DNA of 54,189 nt, from NCBI GenBank assembly GCA_964613075.1, contig CAZTFV010000002.1:1-54189 (forward strand), written 5' to 3'. A program made the translations under genes and the position numbers. Shown piece after piece: positions 33,990-42,811 of the stretch; positions within the stretch are counted from its first letter, which is position 1, and each line of letters starts with the position of its first letter. This DNA is from CAYWEP01 sp964613075 (GTDB lineage Bacteria > Patescibacteriota > Microgenomatia > Levybacterales > UBA12049). Below the pieces are notes generated by a model. The model was not told the DNA's origin, searched no databases, and saw nothing but the letters and a program-made list of their open reading frames with translations.

Positions 33990-36594
33990 TCTGCTCCTCT
34001 CCACCCAAAGGAATAGGTATTTTGGGAACTAATTCCACTGCATGGACTTCAACATCACCGGGAAAATTTCCAAAATCAAAACCAACTTTTTCAACATATC
34101 TTTGTAGAAATTGTCCAGGCCAGCTGTACGCCTCAGATTCATTGATTGGGATCTCATATTCATGCACTTCTCCATCAATTTTCATTGGAAAGTAAAAAGA
34201 TGTTATGTGTTCTGGAACACCGGTTAAATTTGTCTTCCAATAGAATCTCACATAAACCTGATCAATTCCTTGTGATTTCAGATACAAAAGTTGTTCAGAA
34301 CTTAACGATGATGAAAAAGTTTGTAAGTCACGCATCAATTCTGTCCTGCTTTTCCAGTTAGTAAAAATATCACTCGCATTAGCAAGTATGGGCTCAGCTT
34401 CGTCAAGTTGTACGAATCCTCCTCTTTGCGTTGTAAATACGGTAACTCTTATGTATCTTGCCTCATACACTCTATCCCATTTATCCATCATTTCCCATTT
34501 GTTATTGTTTTCTTTTAGCATGACTCGTTTCCACGTTTTCCCGTCCAAGGACACTTCGTACATATAGCGAGAAGGAGTTAAGGTATCATCAAGAAGCCCC
34601 CCCAATAAAAATCCGGAAATCGAATATTGTTTTTGCAAGTCAATGATAAACCAGTCCGGCCCACAATCTGCATGCCATACAGAGCGTGTTCCGAGATTGC
34701 CATCAATGAGATGTTCGGGATCATACATCGTTCTTCCCCCAGACGTATTACATACCGTTATTTTCTTTTTATCAAAAAGTTCAAAATGACTTCTTGCATA
34801 CTCTACAAGAGCTTTAAATTTTCTTTCATTTTGAAATCCTTCACCATTTCCGGTATTTTGCAGCGTTGCCCTCAGCTTCACCTTTGCTTTATACGGAATC
34901 TCAACAGGGGAGATGTTTTTTACGGTAAATAATAGTGTATCGTCAGAAATATTTATTGGGTTTTTTAGCAAAACTGCTTGTTTCTGATCTTTTATTATTT
35001 TTTTTGCAGCTGAGGTTCGATCCACTACGCCTTTACTCTGGTCAAAATCTATAAAAAATATCCTATTTATATCTACGTCTTTGGTAGTAAGAGAAATCAA
35101 TACTTTTTCAAATTCTTCATAGGCCCAATTAAGTCTCGTCTGTTTTATTCCAGGGTAAAAATCTTGAGCAAGATTATGCCATTCTTCTAAATAGTCTCGT
35201 AATTGATAACTGTAAGGGAAGAAATAAATTATGTCTTGTTCTTTATACGAAGGAAGAGTAGTAAAAATAGTTTTATAAAATAATTTTTGATATTTGAGTA
35301 TATTTTCATATTTATCATCTTGTATGCTCCATAAAAGAGTGATATTCAAGAATAGATTTATACCTATAACTAATCCGGCAATCAGAATATTATTTCTTCG
35401 TGAAGAAAAAACTCCTCTAAAGAAGATAGTGATAAAGCCGACTATTCCTAAAAATGATACATATCGCCATCGGTGTTCATCATACCCGTAGTCTTTCATT
35501 AAATCACCATCACTTAATGTTATTGCGAAGGAATAAAAGAAAGAAGCAATGATGATAAACAACAGAAAAAAGAGTAAGAATCGAAATGATTTATCTCTTC
35601 TCCTCATGTATGTGATTGCTATAAGGGTTGTAAAAATAAGACCTCCTAGAAATGAATAGAAATAAATATAGAGTCTATTCTGCCCAAAGAATTCTCCAAT
35701 GACACTATGAGCGAAATTTAAGAATGGATAAGGAACTATCTGAGGAGGAAGATAGTAAAAAAATCCTAATATCCCATATTTTATATACTCAGCATACTGC
35801 CCCTCACTAATAAGTTTCAACATGAGCCTTGCTCTGTGGTCATTAAAATCATACGGCGAAGCTCCATAAGAATTCCTGAGAAACAAAAATCCAACAACGA
35901 TAAGGATATAAGGAATAAGAGGAATTAAAAATAGTAACATGCTCTTAAGAGTTTTCTGAGTTCTCCTGAGTGCAAGCATTCGTTGTAGTAGAGAGAAGTT
36001 ATAAAAAAAGACAGAGTCAAAGAGCACAAGTATTAGTAAGAAAAATACTCCTGAATCTCGTAGTGGAATTATTGGGAAAAATAGAACAAGTGACAAGAAG
36101 TAAAATAGCAGTCGTTTCTGTTCACGATACATTTTATAGAAATAAAGTGAAGCTAAAAACAAGAGTAACTGTGCTGAGTACATTGAATAAGCACTTCCGA
36201 TAGTTACAGCATCGTGCCATGCAGTACTCACTCCAAATAATATTCCAATTGCAAAACCGAGAGCTCGACTTTTGAAGAACGATGCAAAAAAGACAATTAC
36301 CATCCAGACTACGAAAATGTGAAGGACAAGTCCAGTGAAGTACCACCCACTTGGATTAATACCGAAGACAAGATAGTTGAAATAGCTTATAAAACCATGA
36401 CTTTTCATGAGAGAAACAAAGTTGAACTCTCTTCCGGTGAGTTGAAGAATCCATCCTATTTCTCTATTCGCATGAAACGGAAAACTGAATATTTTATAAA
36501 ACGTGATAAATTCAATAAGAGCAATACATAAAAATTGTAACGGTAAACTACGAAGTAAGATATCGAAAATTTGAGAAAGTAATCTAGGTATCAT
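33979..36594 (-). CDS. GT-C-like membrane protein fused to an F5/8-type C (discoidin/CBM32-like) domain
   Basis: 871 aa. Residues 1-~430 form about eleven membrane helices of GT-C type (outer-loop start REIGWILQLTGREF, then FNYLVFGINPSGWYF). A soluble part follows. Residues ~614-735 match an F5/8-type C domain: YDPEHLIDGNLGT, SVWHADCGPDWFIIDL, a SGFLLGG strand, YEVSLDGKTW and ARYIRVTV are its usual landmarks. This fold binds carbohydrates or lipids. The domain would face outward, so the enzyme may hold its glycan acceptor through it (inference). It overlaps neighbours by 4 nt upstream and 11 nt downstream. Confidence 0.78.
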   Translation of the reverse strand: MIPRLLSQIFDILLRSLPLQFLCIALIEFITFYKIFSFPFHANREIGWILQLTGREFNFVSLMKSHGFISYFNYLVFGINPSGWYFTGLVLHIFVVWMVIVFFASFFKSRALGFAIGILFGVSTAWHDAVTIGSAYSMYSAQLLLFLASLYFYKMYREQKRLLFYFLSLVLFFPIIPLRDSGVFFLLILVLFDSVFFYNFSLLQRMLALRRTQKTLKSMLLFLIPLIPYILIVVGFLFLRNSYGASPYDFNDHRARLMLKLISEGQYAEYIKYGILGFFYYLPPQIVPYPFLNFAHSVIGEFFGQNRLYIYFYSFLGGLIFTTLIAITYMRRRDKSFRFLLFFLLFIIIASFFYSFAITLSDGDLMKDYGYDEHRWRYVSFLGIVGFITIFFRGVFSSRRNNILIAGLVIGINLFLNITLLWSIQDDKYENILKYQKLFYKTIFTTLPSYKEQDIIYFFPYSYQLRDYLEEWHNLAQDFYPGIKQTRLNWAYEEFEKVLISLTTKDVDINRIFFIDFDQSKGVVDRTSAAKKIIKDQKQAVLLKNPINISDDTLLFTVKNISPVEIPYKAKVKLRATLQNTGNGEGFQNERKFKALVEYARSHFELFDKKKITVCNTSGGRTMYDPEHLIDGNLGTRSVWHADCGPDWFIIDLQKQYSISGFLLGGLLDDTLTPSRYMYEVSLDGKTWKRVMLKENNNKWEMMDKWDRVYEARYIRVTVFTTQRGGFVQLDEAEPILANASDIFTNWKSRTELMRDLQTFSSSLSSEQLLYLKSQGIDQVYVRFYWKTNLTGVPEHITSFYFPMKIDGEVHEYEIPINESEAYSWPGQFLQRYVEKVGFDFGNFPGDVEVHAVELVPKIPIPLGGEEQSEK

Positions 36595-37532
36595 CGTTTT
36601 TCTATAACAAAAATCATAAGGGGATTAAATAGTGAGACTTTTGCAATATATTTGAACAAAGATTTTACCATTTGATTTGAAATTGTGTTAAACTGATAAT
36701 CCATGATTAAATTTCCTGCATATATCACTTTAAACCCGGACTTGACTACCATTTTTTTCATGTGAGATATAGTGTAGGACAGGTTGTATCCTGTTTTTAA
36801 ATATTTTCCCTTCAACACTTTTAGATGAATAAATTCGTAAATAGGTTTTAACCCAAAAACGTGAGGAATATCTCCGCTTTTAAATTGATGATAAGTAAGA
36901 GTACCCAATGATATTTTAGGAATGATAAAAACCACTCTGCCTTTTTTAACAAGTGCAGTTTGCAAATGATCGAAAACCTTTTCTAAGTTTTTAAAATACT
37001 CCAGCGACATTGCTGAAAAGAAAAATTGGTTACTGTTTTTTCTAAAGATACTCTGTGTTATATCCGCGCAAACAAAAATTCCGTTAGCCTTATTGCTTCT
37101 AAAGTTTTCCTTTGCTTCAAGCAACGCATCTAAAGAAAAATCAATCAGTATTGGAATTTTTTTATACAGCTTGTTTACAACCAAAGCCATCATACCGTTT
37201 CCTGCACCAATATCAATGAAATAGTCATTTATCATATTTTCTTTTACAAAATGCAAATACGCTTGTATATAACTATTATGCAAAGCGTCTTGATAGGTAA
37301 TATTTCTATTACCCTGTTTTCTATACAGCTTATTCCAACTTCTCAAGCTCAGTCTTACATCATTTCTAGAAATTTTTTTATTTAATAGTACTATGCCTTT
37401 TTTTATCGGGTATTTCCTGCGACAAGAGCAGATGAAAGCAGAATCATGAAAAAAAAGCTTTCCACCACATGTCGGACAAACAAATGTGTAAGTAATTGCC
37501 TGAATATTTTTTTGGCTATAGCTTTCGTGCAT
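36591..37532 (-). CDS. SAM-dependent methyltransferase with N-terminal zinc ribbon (Trm112-like)
   Basis: 313 aa. Residues ~19-34 contain CPTCGG and CSC, a four-cysteine ribbon followed by KYPIKKGIVLL, as in Trm112-like modules fused to methyltransferases. The SAM motif is FIDIGAGNGMMAL (about 104-116) with LIDFSLDAL and a SAMSLEYFKNLE strand. The C-terminus is moderately hydrophobic. It overlaps the glycosidase-like gene by 17 nt and the GT-C/F5-8 gene by 4 nt. It is likely a glycan or lipid methyltransferase. The exact acceptor is unknown. Confidence 0.8.
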   Translation of the reverse strand: MHESYSQKNIQAITYTFVCPTCGGKLFFHDSAFICSCRRKYPIKKGIVLLNKKISRNDVRLSLRSWNKLYRKQGNRNITYQDALHNSYIQAYLHFVKENMINDYFIDIGAGNGMMALVVNKLYKKIPILIDFSLDALLEAKENFRSNKANGIFVCADITQSIFRKNSNQFFFSAMSLEYFKNLEKVFDHLQTALVKKGRVVFIIPKISLGTLTYHQFKSGDIPHVFGLKPIYEFIHLKVLKGKYLKTGYNLSYTISHMKKMVVKSGFKVIYAGNLIMDYQFNTISNQMVKSLFKYIAKVSLFNPLMIFVIEKR

Positions 37533-38487
37533 TGATTTGTTTTTTAATGTCAGAAATTATTTTATCAATAAATAACTCACCAACACCAATGCTAAAATAC
37601 TGCTTTTTCCTTCCTGAGAAAAACAAATAATACGTATTGTCTATCTTCACGATATCTCCCCTTCCTGATTCGTCTTGATTCCATGTATTCTCTTTGCCAA
37701 ACCGTAGGATGGGATTATTTTCGAATTTCATAAAGCGCAATAAATCATTACTGAAAGCAAGGCCAATAGCTCCTTTGGCATCTTTATTATACCCTGTGTA
37801 AAAGAGTAGATATAGTTTTCCAAATTTTAAGACTCGCGGGTCAGATATGTGATGTTCGTCCCATTCTCCCCTTTTTCCTAAATTTAGTATTGGTTCTTTA
37901 ATAAATTTATCCCATGTTACAAGATCTTTTCCTTTTGCAATACCGATTCTTTCAGTAATCCCATCGTGTCCTGCGTAGAACATATAATAGTCATCTGCAC
38001 GCCTAATCACACAGCACCTACTTACGTGCTTTTTGTCCCACCAAAAGTCTCCTGCTTTTAATACTGGGTTTTCGTTTATTCGTTTCCAGTGAAGTAGGTC
38101 TTTACTTTTCGCAACACCTATACCTTCTTTCCACGACGATCTCGGACTGCCATCATAAAACATATAATATTCTTTATTTACCTTAACAATGAAACTATGT
38201 GCAACCAAACCTGAATCCCAATCATTCTTATTCTCTGAGGGTGAGAATATCGGATTTTCAGACAATCTTTGCCATTCGTAAAGGTCATTGCTCACTGCAA
38301 CTCCAATATCATGTCTCATTGTATATCCTGTTTTCCCAGAGTAAAACAAATAAAATATACCGTCCTTTTTAATAACTTGGGGGTGGTATACCCATCTTGC
38401 TTCCCAATTTTTTCTTAAGAAGATAAAAGGAAACCCTTTCGGTAAGAGAATTGCTCTTTGCTTACCAATATAATTATTTTCTCTCAT
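37516..38487 (-). CDS. Intracellular five-bladed beta-propeller glycosidase-like protein (GH43/GH130-type)
   Basis: 323 aa with no signal peptide or membrane segment. Four internal repeats of the form IGVAVSNDLYEW...ENPI occur near residues 61, 122, 171 and 231, each followed by a YYMFYDG/YLLFYTG strand, the blade pattern of the GH32/43/62/117/130 propeller superfamily. Acidic residues in blade-edge positions include D91 (WDSGL), D216 (SDPRV) and the E of DESGRGD. Catalytic identity cannot be fixed from this. GH130 members are phosphorolytic and often cytoplasmic, which would suit a location inside the cell. It sits between two methyltransferases with 14-17-nt overlaps. Confidence 0.75.
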   Translation of the reverse strand: MRENNYIGKQRAILLPKGFPFIFLRKNWEARWVYHPQVIKKDGIFYLFYSGKTGYTMRHDIGVAVSNDLYEWQRLSENPIFSPSENKNDWDSGLVAHSFIVKVNKEYYMFYDGSPRSSWKEGIGVAKSKDLLHWKRINENPVLKAGDFWWDKKHVSRCCVIRRADDYYMFYAGHDGITERIGIAKGKDLVTWDKFIKEPILNLGKRGEWDEHHISDPRVLKFGKLYLLFYTGYNKDAKGAIGLAFSNDLLRFMKFENNPILRFGKENTWNQDESGRGDIVKIDNTYYLFFSGRKKQYFSIGVGELFIDKIISDIKKQINARKL

Positions 38488-39109
38488 GTGACTTGGTGAT
38501 GATAGAGATGTTATATGCGAGAAATTGGACAGGGGAAAATCTCTCCATTATTTTCTCATATATTTTAAATAGAGAAACCAGTTTTTCTGGATAATGGTGA
38601 GCTTCGAAGAATCTATACTCAACTTTGTCATTCTTAAATACTGATTGAATCACGGACTTAAAATATGCTTGCTTCCAATGATCATGTCTTCTCATCTTTA
38701 CCATATGGGGATAAAAGAGTGGATTATACCTGTTACCCTCTACAATCACTATTGTTCCACCAGTTCTACAAACTCTCCTCAGTTCCTCAAGAGCGCTTAC
38801 ATGTTTCATCCTCCTTTGCCTTGGTTCGTCTATATGATGTAAAACATCATGCAAAAAAAGATAGTCAAAACCATTTGTTTCATAAGGAAGATTGTAAATG
38901 CTGCCGATATTAAAGGGTATATCTTTATAGACAAATTCTCTATCTTTATAGACATCAGATGCATATACTCTCAAACCGTATTCCTCTTTGAGAATTTTGG
39001 CATCTAGCCCGTTTCCGCATCCAACATCAAGCAATTTTTTGCCTTTTTGGAATTTGAAGTTTAGTTTGTTGAATAAATCATTCTTATACTGACTGTACTT
39101 TCTTACCAT
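38474..39109 (-). CDS. SAM-dependent methyltransferase (class I)
   Basis: 211 aa. Motif I is LLDVGCGNGLDA (about 25-36), then VYASDVY, LFLHDVLHHIDEP and the VCRTGGTIVIVEG strand, a Methyltransf_11 pattern. The C-terminal part (residues 130-205) is rich in basic and aromatic residues and could be an acceptor cap. The ATG at 39109 lies 26 nt inside the end of the FnlC-like gene. It belongs to the long minus-strand run and presumably modifies the N-acetylfucosamine-containing glycan or its precursor (inference). Confidence 0.82.
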   Translation of the reverse strand: MVRKYSQYKNDLFNKLNFKFQKGKKLLDVGCGNGLDAKILKEEYGLRVYASDVYKDREFVYKDIPFNIGSIYNLPYETNGFDYLFLHDVLHHIDEPRQRRMKHVSALEELRRVCRTGGTIVIVEGNRYNPLFYPHMVKMRRHDHWKQAYFKSVIQSVFKNDKVEYRFFEAHHYPEKLVSLFKIYEKIMERFSPVQFLAYNISIITKSHERK

Positions 39110-40217
39110 GGTATTTTTTGATACTTGTAAGCCCTAACAGTAATTTAACCACTTTTATTGAAATATTGAGATCTTTGTAATCATCTGGTATTGTTGTGAT
39201 CTGCTCCTTTATTGCCATTCCCACTGCAGAGAGAACTGCATGCTTATTGAAACCGCATACAATGATAGAACCTTTGTCAAATGCTTCAGGTCTTTCAGTG
39301 CTCTTTCTCAGCTGTATTGCTTTGAATCGTAAGATCGCTGATTCTTCTTGGATAGTCCCACTATCTGACAACACACATAATGCTTCTTTTTGCAGTTTAT
39401 TATAATCAAAGTATCCAAAAGGCTTCAGCGTTTGTACCAATGGATGTAGCGCAACATGGAAACTCTCAAGTCTTTTTTTTGTTCTCGGATGAAGAGAAAT
39501 TATTATTTTTTTAGAATACTGTTCTGCCAAAGCATTTATCGCTTCAAATAGTTCTCTCACATTTTCCTCGTTATCAACATTCTCTTCTCTGTGGATGCTT
39601 ATAAGGAAATAGTTTCCCGTTTCAATCCCCAGTTGCGAAAGAGATCGAGAGTTCTCAATTTTTCCTTTGAAATACTCAAATACCTCAGTCAGTGGTGATC
39701 CGGTAACAAATATTGTTTTCGGCTCTATTCCCTCCAAAATAAGATACCTTCTACTATGTTCTGTATACGCAAGATTATAATCGCTGATGTGATCGACAAT
39801 CCTTCTGTTAATTTCTTCAGGAACATCCCAATCAAAACTTCTATTTCCTGCCTCCATATGAAAAATGGAGATTTTATATCTCTTGGCAATAATAGCTGAT
39901 AATGCGGTATTAGTATCGCCCAGAACAAGAACTGCGTCTGGTTTTTCTTTTATTATTATTTCTTCAGTTTGAGAGAGGATATTGCCAATTTGTTTGCCAA
40001 GCGTACTAGCTTTTACTTGGAGTATGTACTCTGGTTTTCTCAGTTCTAATTCTTCAAAAAACACGCTACTCAATTCATAATCAAAGCTCTGGCTCGTAAA
40101 GACAATTTTATGATCAAAATATTCATCTATTTTTGGGATTACTCGTGAGAGCCTGATAATTTCAGGACGAGTCCCAAGAATTGTCATAATTTTTATTTTT
40201 TCAAGCTTTTTTGCCAT
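39084..40217 (-). CDS. fnlC: UDP-N-acetyl-L-fucosamine 2-epimerase step (FnlC/WbjD/CapG-like, WecB family)
   Basis: 377 aa, full length for non-hydrolysing UDP-GlcNAc 2-epimerase-type enzymes. IMTILGTRPEIIRLSRVIP opens the protein. MEAGNRSFDWDVPEEINR with DHISDYNLAYTEHSRRYL is the form typical of FnlC/WbjD/CapG, which convert UDP-2-acetamido-2,6-dideoxy-L-talose to UDP-L-FucNAc, rather than of WecB itself. SIHREENVDN and LSDSGTIQEESAI are conserved catalytic and UDP-binding blocks. The FnlA-like gene precedes it by 10 nt, which supports the assignment. Confidence 0.87.
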   Translation of the reverse strand: MAKKLEKIKIMTILGTRPEIIRLSRVIPKIDEYFDHKIVFTSQSFDYELSSVFFEELELRKPEYILQVKASTLGKQIGNILSQTEEIIIKEKPDAVLVLGDTNTALSAIIAKRYKISIFHMEAGNRSFDWDVPEEINRRIVDHISDYNLAYTEHSRRYLILEGIEPKTIFVTGSPLTEVFEYFKGKIENSRSLSQLGIETGNYFLISIHREENVDNEENVRELFEAINALAEQYSKKIIISLHPRTKKRLESFHVALHPLVQTLKPFGYFDYNKLQKEALCVLSDSGTIQEESAILRFKAIQLRKSTERPEAFDKGSIIVCGFNKHAVLSAVGMAIKEQITTIPDDYKDLNISIKVVKLLLGLTSIKKYHGKKVQSV

Positions 40218-40227
40218 ATATTATAAA

Positions 40228-41247
40228 TTAGCTATGCATTTTTAATTCTTTTTGAATCTCAGGAAGTGAGAGTAATAATTTTTTTGTCTGATTAACGCTA
40301 AGTCTTTTTGTATTATCTGATGTATATCCTTCTCTGTCAATTTTTCTCAATTTTTTCCCTTCTTCAAAGTATTTCTCGTATTCCAGACTCTTTGCCTCTG
40401 GAGGTATCTGATAGAAATCTCCCTCGTCGCGTACTCTTATCCATTCTTCTTTGGAGACGAGCGTTTCATGAACCTTTTCTCCCGCTCTTATCCCTACAAT
40501 TTCAAACCCTTTATCGTACGCAAATAGTCCACATACTGCTTGTGCGAGTGTCAGAAGATCTGCTGCGGGTGCTTTTTTTATATAAATACTGCCATTATCT
40601 TCCTCTGTTAACGCGTGAAGAACAAGTCTTACCGAATCACGTAATGGAAGTAAAAATCGGGTCATAGAGGGCTCTGTAATAGTAAGTTTTTTTCCTTTTT
40701 TTATCTGTTGGATAAAAAGAGGAATAACAGACCCTCGTGAATACATAACATTGCCGTACCTGACACCGCAGAGATTTGTATTCTCTGAATTCCTAGAATG
40801 AGCAATCATCATCTTTTCCATCAGAGCTTTTGACATACCCATCGCATTAATTGGGTACACAGCTTTATCAGTACTGAGTACCACAACTTTTTTTACATTT
40901 CTTGCAATAGCAGCAGTCATAACATTATTTCCACCCAGAATATTTGTACGAACAGCTTCCATTGGGAAAAATTCACAAGTGGGAACTTGTTTTAATGCTG
41001 CTGCGTGAAATATATAATCTACTCCTCTCATCACTCTATATACTGAATCGTAATCTCGTACATCCCCAACTATAAATTCGAGATTCTCTGCAGGATAATT
41101 GTTTCTCATATGAAACTGCTTCAATTCATCTCGACTAAAAACAAGTATTTTTCTTGGTTCAAGATCAAGTAATGCACTAACCATAGTAGAACCAAAAGAT
41201 CCTGTCCCGCCCGTAATTAAAATTATTTTATCTTTTATTATATTCAT
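40228..41247 (-). CDS. fnlA: UDP-GlcNAc 4,6-dehydratase/5-epimerase (FnlA/WbjB/CapE-like)
   Basis: 339 aa, usual length. The NAD motif is TGGTGSFG (residues 13-20), then FSRDELKQ, HAAALKQVP, and the active-site region STDKAVYPINAMGMSK of the CapD/FnlA SDR group. The C-terminal EYEKYFEEG and YTSDNTKRLS features are found in FnlA/CapE and not in FlaA1/PseB-type enzymes. It catalyses the first step from UDP-GlcNAc to UDP-L-FucNAc. The next genes on either side provide the GT4 and the FnlC-like epimerase. Confidence 0.88.
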   Translation of the reverse strand: MNIIKDKIILITGGTGSFGSTMVSALLDLEPRKILVFSRDELKQFHMRNNYPAENLEFIVGDVRDYDSVYRVMRGVDYIFHAAALKQVPTCEFFPMEAVRTNILGGNNVMTAAIARNVKKVVVLSTDKAVYPINAMGMSKALMEKMMIAHSRNSENTNLCGVRYGNVMYSRGSVIPLFIQQIKKGKKLTITEPSMTRFLLPLRDSVRLVLHALTEEDNGSIYIKKAPAADLLTLAQAVCGLFAYDKGFEIVGIRAGEKVHETLVSKEEWIRVRDEGDFYQIPPEAKSLEYEKYFEEGKKLRKIDREGYTSDNTKRLSVNQTKKLLLSLPEIQKELKMHS

Positions 41248-41250
41248 ATA

Positions 41251-42423
41251 TTAATGACTAAGAACTCTTTCTATGTGTTTTCCAAAGAGTAAATAATAAT
41301 CAAATTGTCTCGCATAAGAAAGAGCGTTTTCTCTATATTCTCTTAATGTCTGACTGTCTTTCAGTAATGTAACCACAGCATCCACAAAATCTTCAGATTT
41401 ATACTGAATGATAATTCCCGATTTTGATTTTTTAATTTTGTCTGCTGTTGAAATTGCATCCGTAACGATTACCGGCATACCCATCACCATGTAATCTTTA
41501 ATTTTACCCGGATCCGCGTTTTTAACTTTTTCATCTAAAATTTCTGTATTAAAAGGGGCTATTCCTACTGCCCCTAATGACAAAATCTCCTCTAGCTTTT
41601 TTCTATCTCTTACCCATCCCCAGAATATAACATGTTTTTCAAGCTTCAGCTGTGTAACCATCTGTCTCAATTTATTTTCTTCTTGTCCACCTCCAACTAT
41701 TTCGAGTGTTGCATCGGGGATGCGTTTGAGAATAGAAGGCATAGATCTTATGGCAAGATCTACACCCATATGCGGCACAAGATGTCCGGAAAAAATTAAT
41801 TTCGTTTTTCCAATTTTAAGAAATTTTTTTCTCGGGGATTTTTCAAACCAAACGCCAATAGGAAGTGTATATTGTTTTTTTCGCAAAGCTTTATCCATAC
41901 CGTTATGTTTTTCTCTCGCATATGCCATTACAGGTGAGACGTTCCAAACTTCATCAGCGTATGTAACGCAAAACTTTTCTACTATATGATACAGTTTGTT
42001 TAGTAGTTGGTTATTAAACCGAGTTGGAAAATAATCGATCGTGTAGTACACAACTTTTTTTACAATTCTTAGTTTTTTTAATATAATTCCTGAAAAGGCA
42101 TTAAGATTATCCACCCCAATAAAAACGTCAAATTCTCCATTCTTTACTATCCAGTAAAGAGTAAATAGTATATCTTTGACGGTGCTGTAGAAAATATTCT
42201 CGGTTTTTCTTTTCTGTTCCTTTCTCTCAATAAGTTTTTCTCCCTCGCTTAATTCATAAAAAGAATTATCTTCAATCGTTGTATCATGAGTCGGGAGTGG
42301 ATGACTTATATAGAGAAGCTCTCCATATTTCATTTGACGTAAATAATCTCTTAATGCTTGGGGTGCTGAGTATATTCGGTAGTGTACGCTAAGGGCTATT
42401 CGAGAATGAGCGCTATTATTCAT
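41251..42423 (-). CDS. Family 4 glycosyltransferase (possible N-acetylfucosaminyltransferase)
   Basis: 390 aa from ATG 42423. The longer in-frame opening at 42495 lies inside the cupin gene and adds 24 residues without homologous look. GT-B fold: the C-terminal half has LIFSGHLVPHMGVDLAI, IVGGGQEENKL, IFWGWVRDR, GIAPFNTE and DPGKIKDYMVMGMPVIVTD, the nucleotide-sugar binding block with the lysine and the acidic region of GT4 enzymes. Its place between the cupin and fnlA-like genes mirrors wbuB/wbjE-type FucNAc transferases (context-based). It overlaps the cupin gene by 8 nt. Confidence 0.8.
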   Translation of the reverse strand: MNNSAHSRIALSVHYRIYSAPQALRDYLRQMKYGELLYISHPLPTHDTTIEDNSFYELSEGEKLIERKEQKRKTENIFYSTVKDILFTLYWIVKNGEFDVFIGVDNLNAFSGIILKKLRIVKKVVYYTIDYFPTRFNNQLLNKLYHIVEKFCVTYADEVWNVSPVMAYAREKHNGMDKALRKKQYTLPIGVWFEKSPRKKFLKIGKTKLIFSGHLVPHMGVDLAIRSMPSILKRIPDATLEIVGGGQEENKLRQMVTQLKLEKHVIFWGWVRDRKKLEEILSLGAVGIAPFNTEILDEKVKNADPGKIKDYMVMGMPVIVTDAISTADKIKKSKSGIIIQYKSEDFVDAVVTLLKDSQTLREYRENALSYARQFDYYLLFGKHIERVLSH

Positions 42424-42811
42424 AATACGTATCTGGGTCTTCCGGATTGAAACTTTCGTTGAGATATGAAAGTAAATAGAGATCCTCTTTACCAATATTT
42501 GTTATTGCATGAAAGTAATTTGTCGGAATTTCAACTAATTTTAGATCGCGTTCATCAAGGATAATTTGTTCTTTTTCACTTCCATCCTTACTCCATACTT
42601 TGAGTAATCCTTTTCCTTTTAGTACAATATACCATTCTCTTTTCCTCCTATGGTAGTGCTTTCCCTTGATTATACCAGGCTTTGCTACAGTTACAAGAAG
42701 ATGACCAAATAGTGGATTGCTTACGTCTTCAACTCGAATCAATTCTGCAAGCCATCCCCTATAATCTTTTTTTATTTCCAGTTTTTTCGTTCTGAGTAAT
42801 TTTTTTTTCAT
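42416..42811 (-). CDS. Stand-alone cupin corresponding to the C-terminal domain of CapF/FnlB
   Basis: 131 aa single cupin barrel. RGWLAELIR, KPGIIKGKHYHRRKREWYIVLKGKGLL, EIPTNYFHAITNIG and the ending NPEDPDTYYE are the C-terminal cupin features of CapF, including the metal-binding histidines (HYH and FHA) and the characteristic FxPxxPDTY end. In CapF this domain is reported to handle the epimerisation step and the SDR domain the reduction step of UDP-L-FucNAc synthesis. Here it is a separate gene, its ATG overlapping the SDR stop (ATGA). dTDP-sugar ketoisomerases of the FdtA/WxcM type are an alternative, but the C-terminus fits CapF better. Confidence 0.78.
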   Translation of the reverse strand: MKKKLLRTKKLEIKKDYRGWLAELIRVEDVSNPLFGHLLVTVAKPGIIKGKHYHRRKREWYIVLKGKGLLKVWSKDGSEKEQIILDERDLKLVEIPTNYFHAITNIGKEDLYLLSYLNESFNPEDPDTYYE

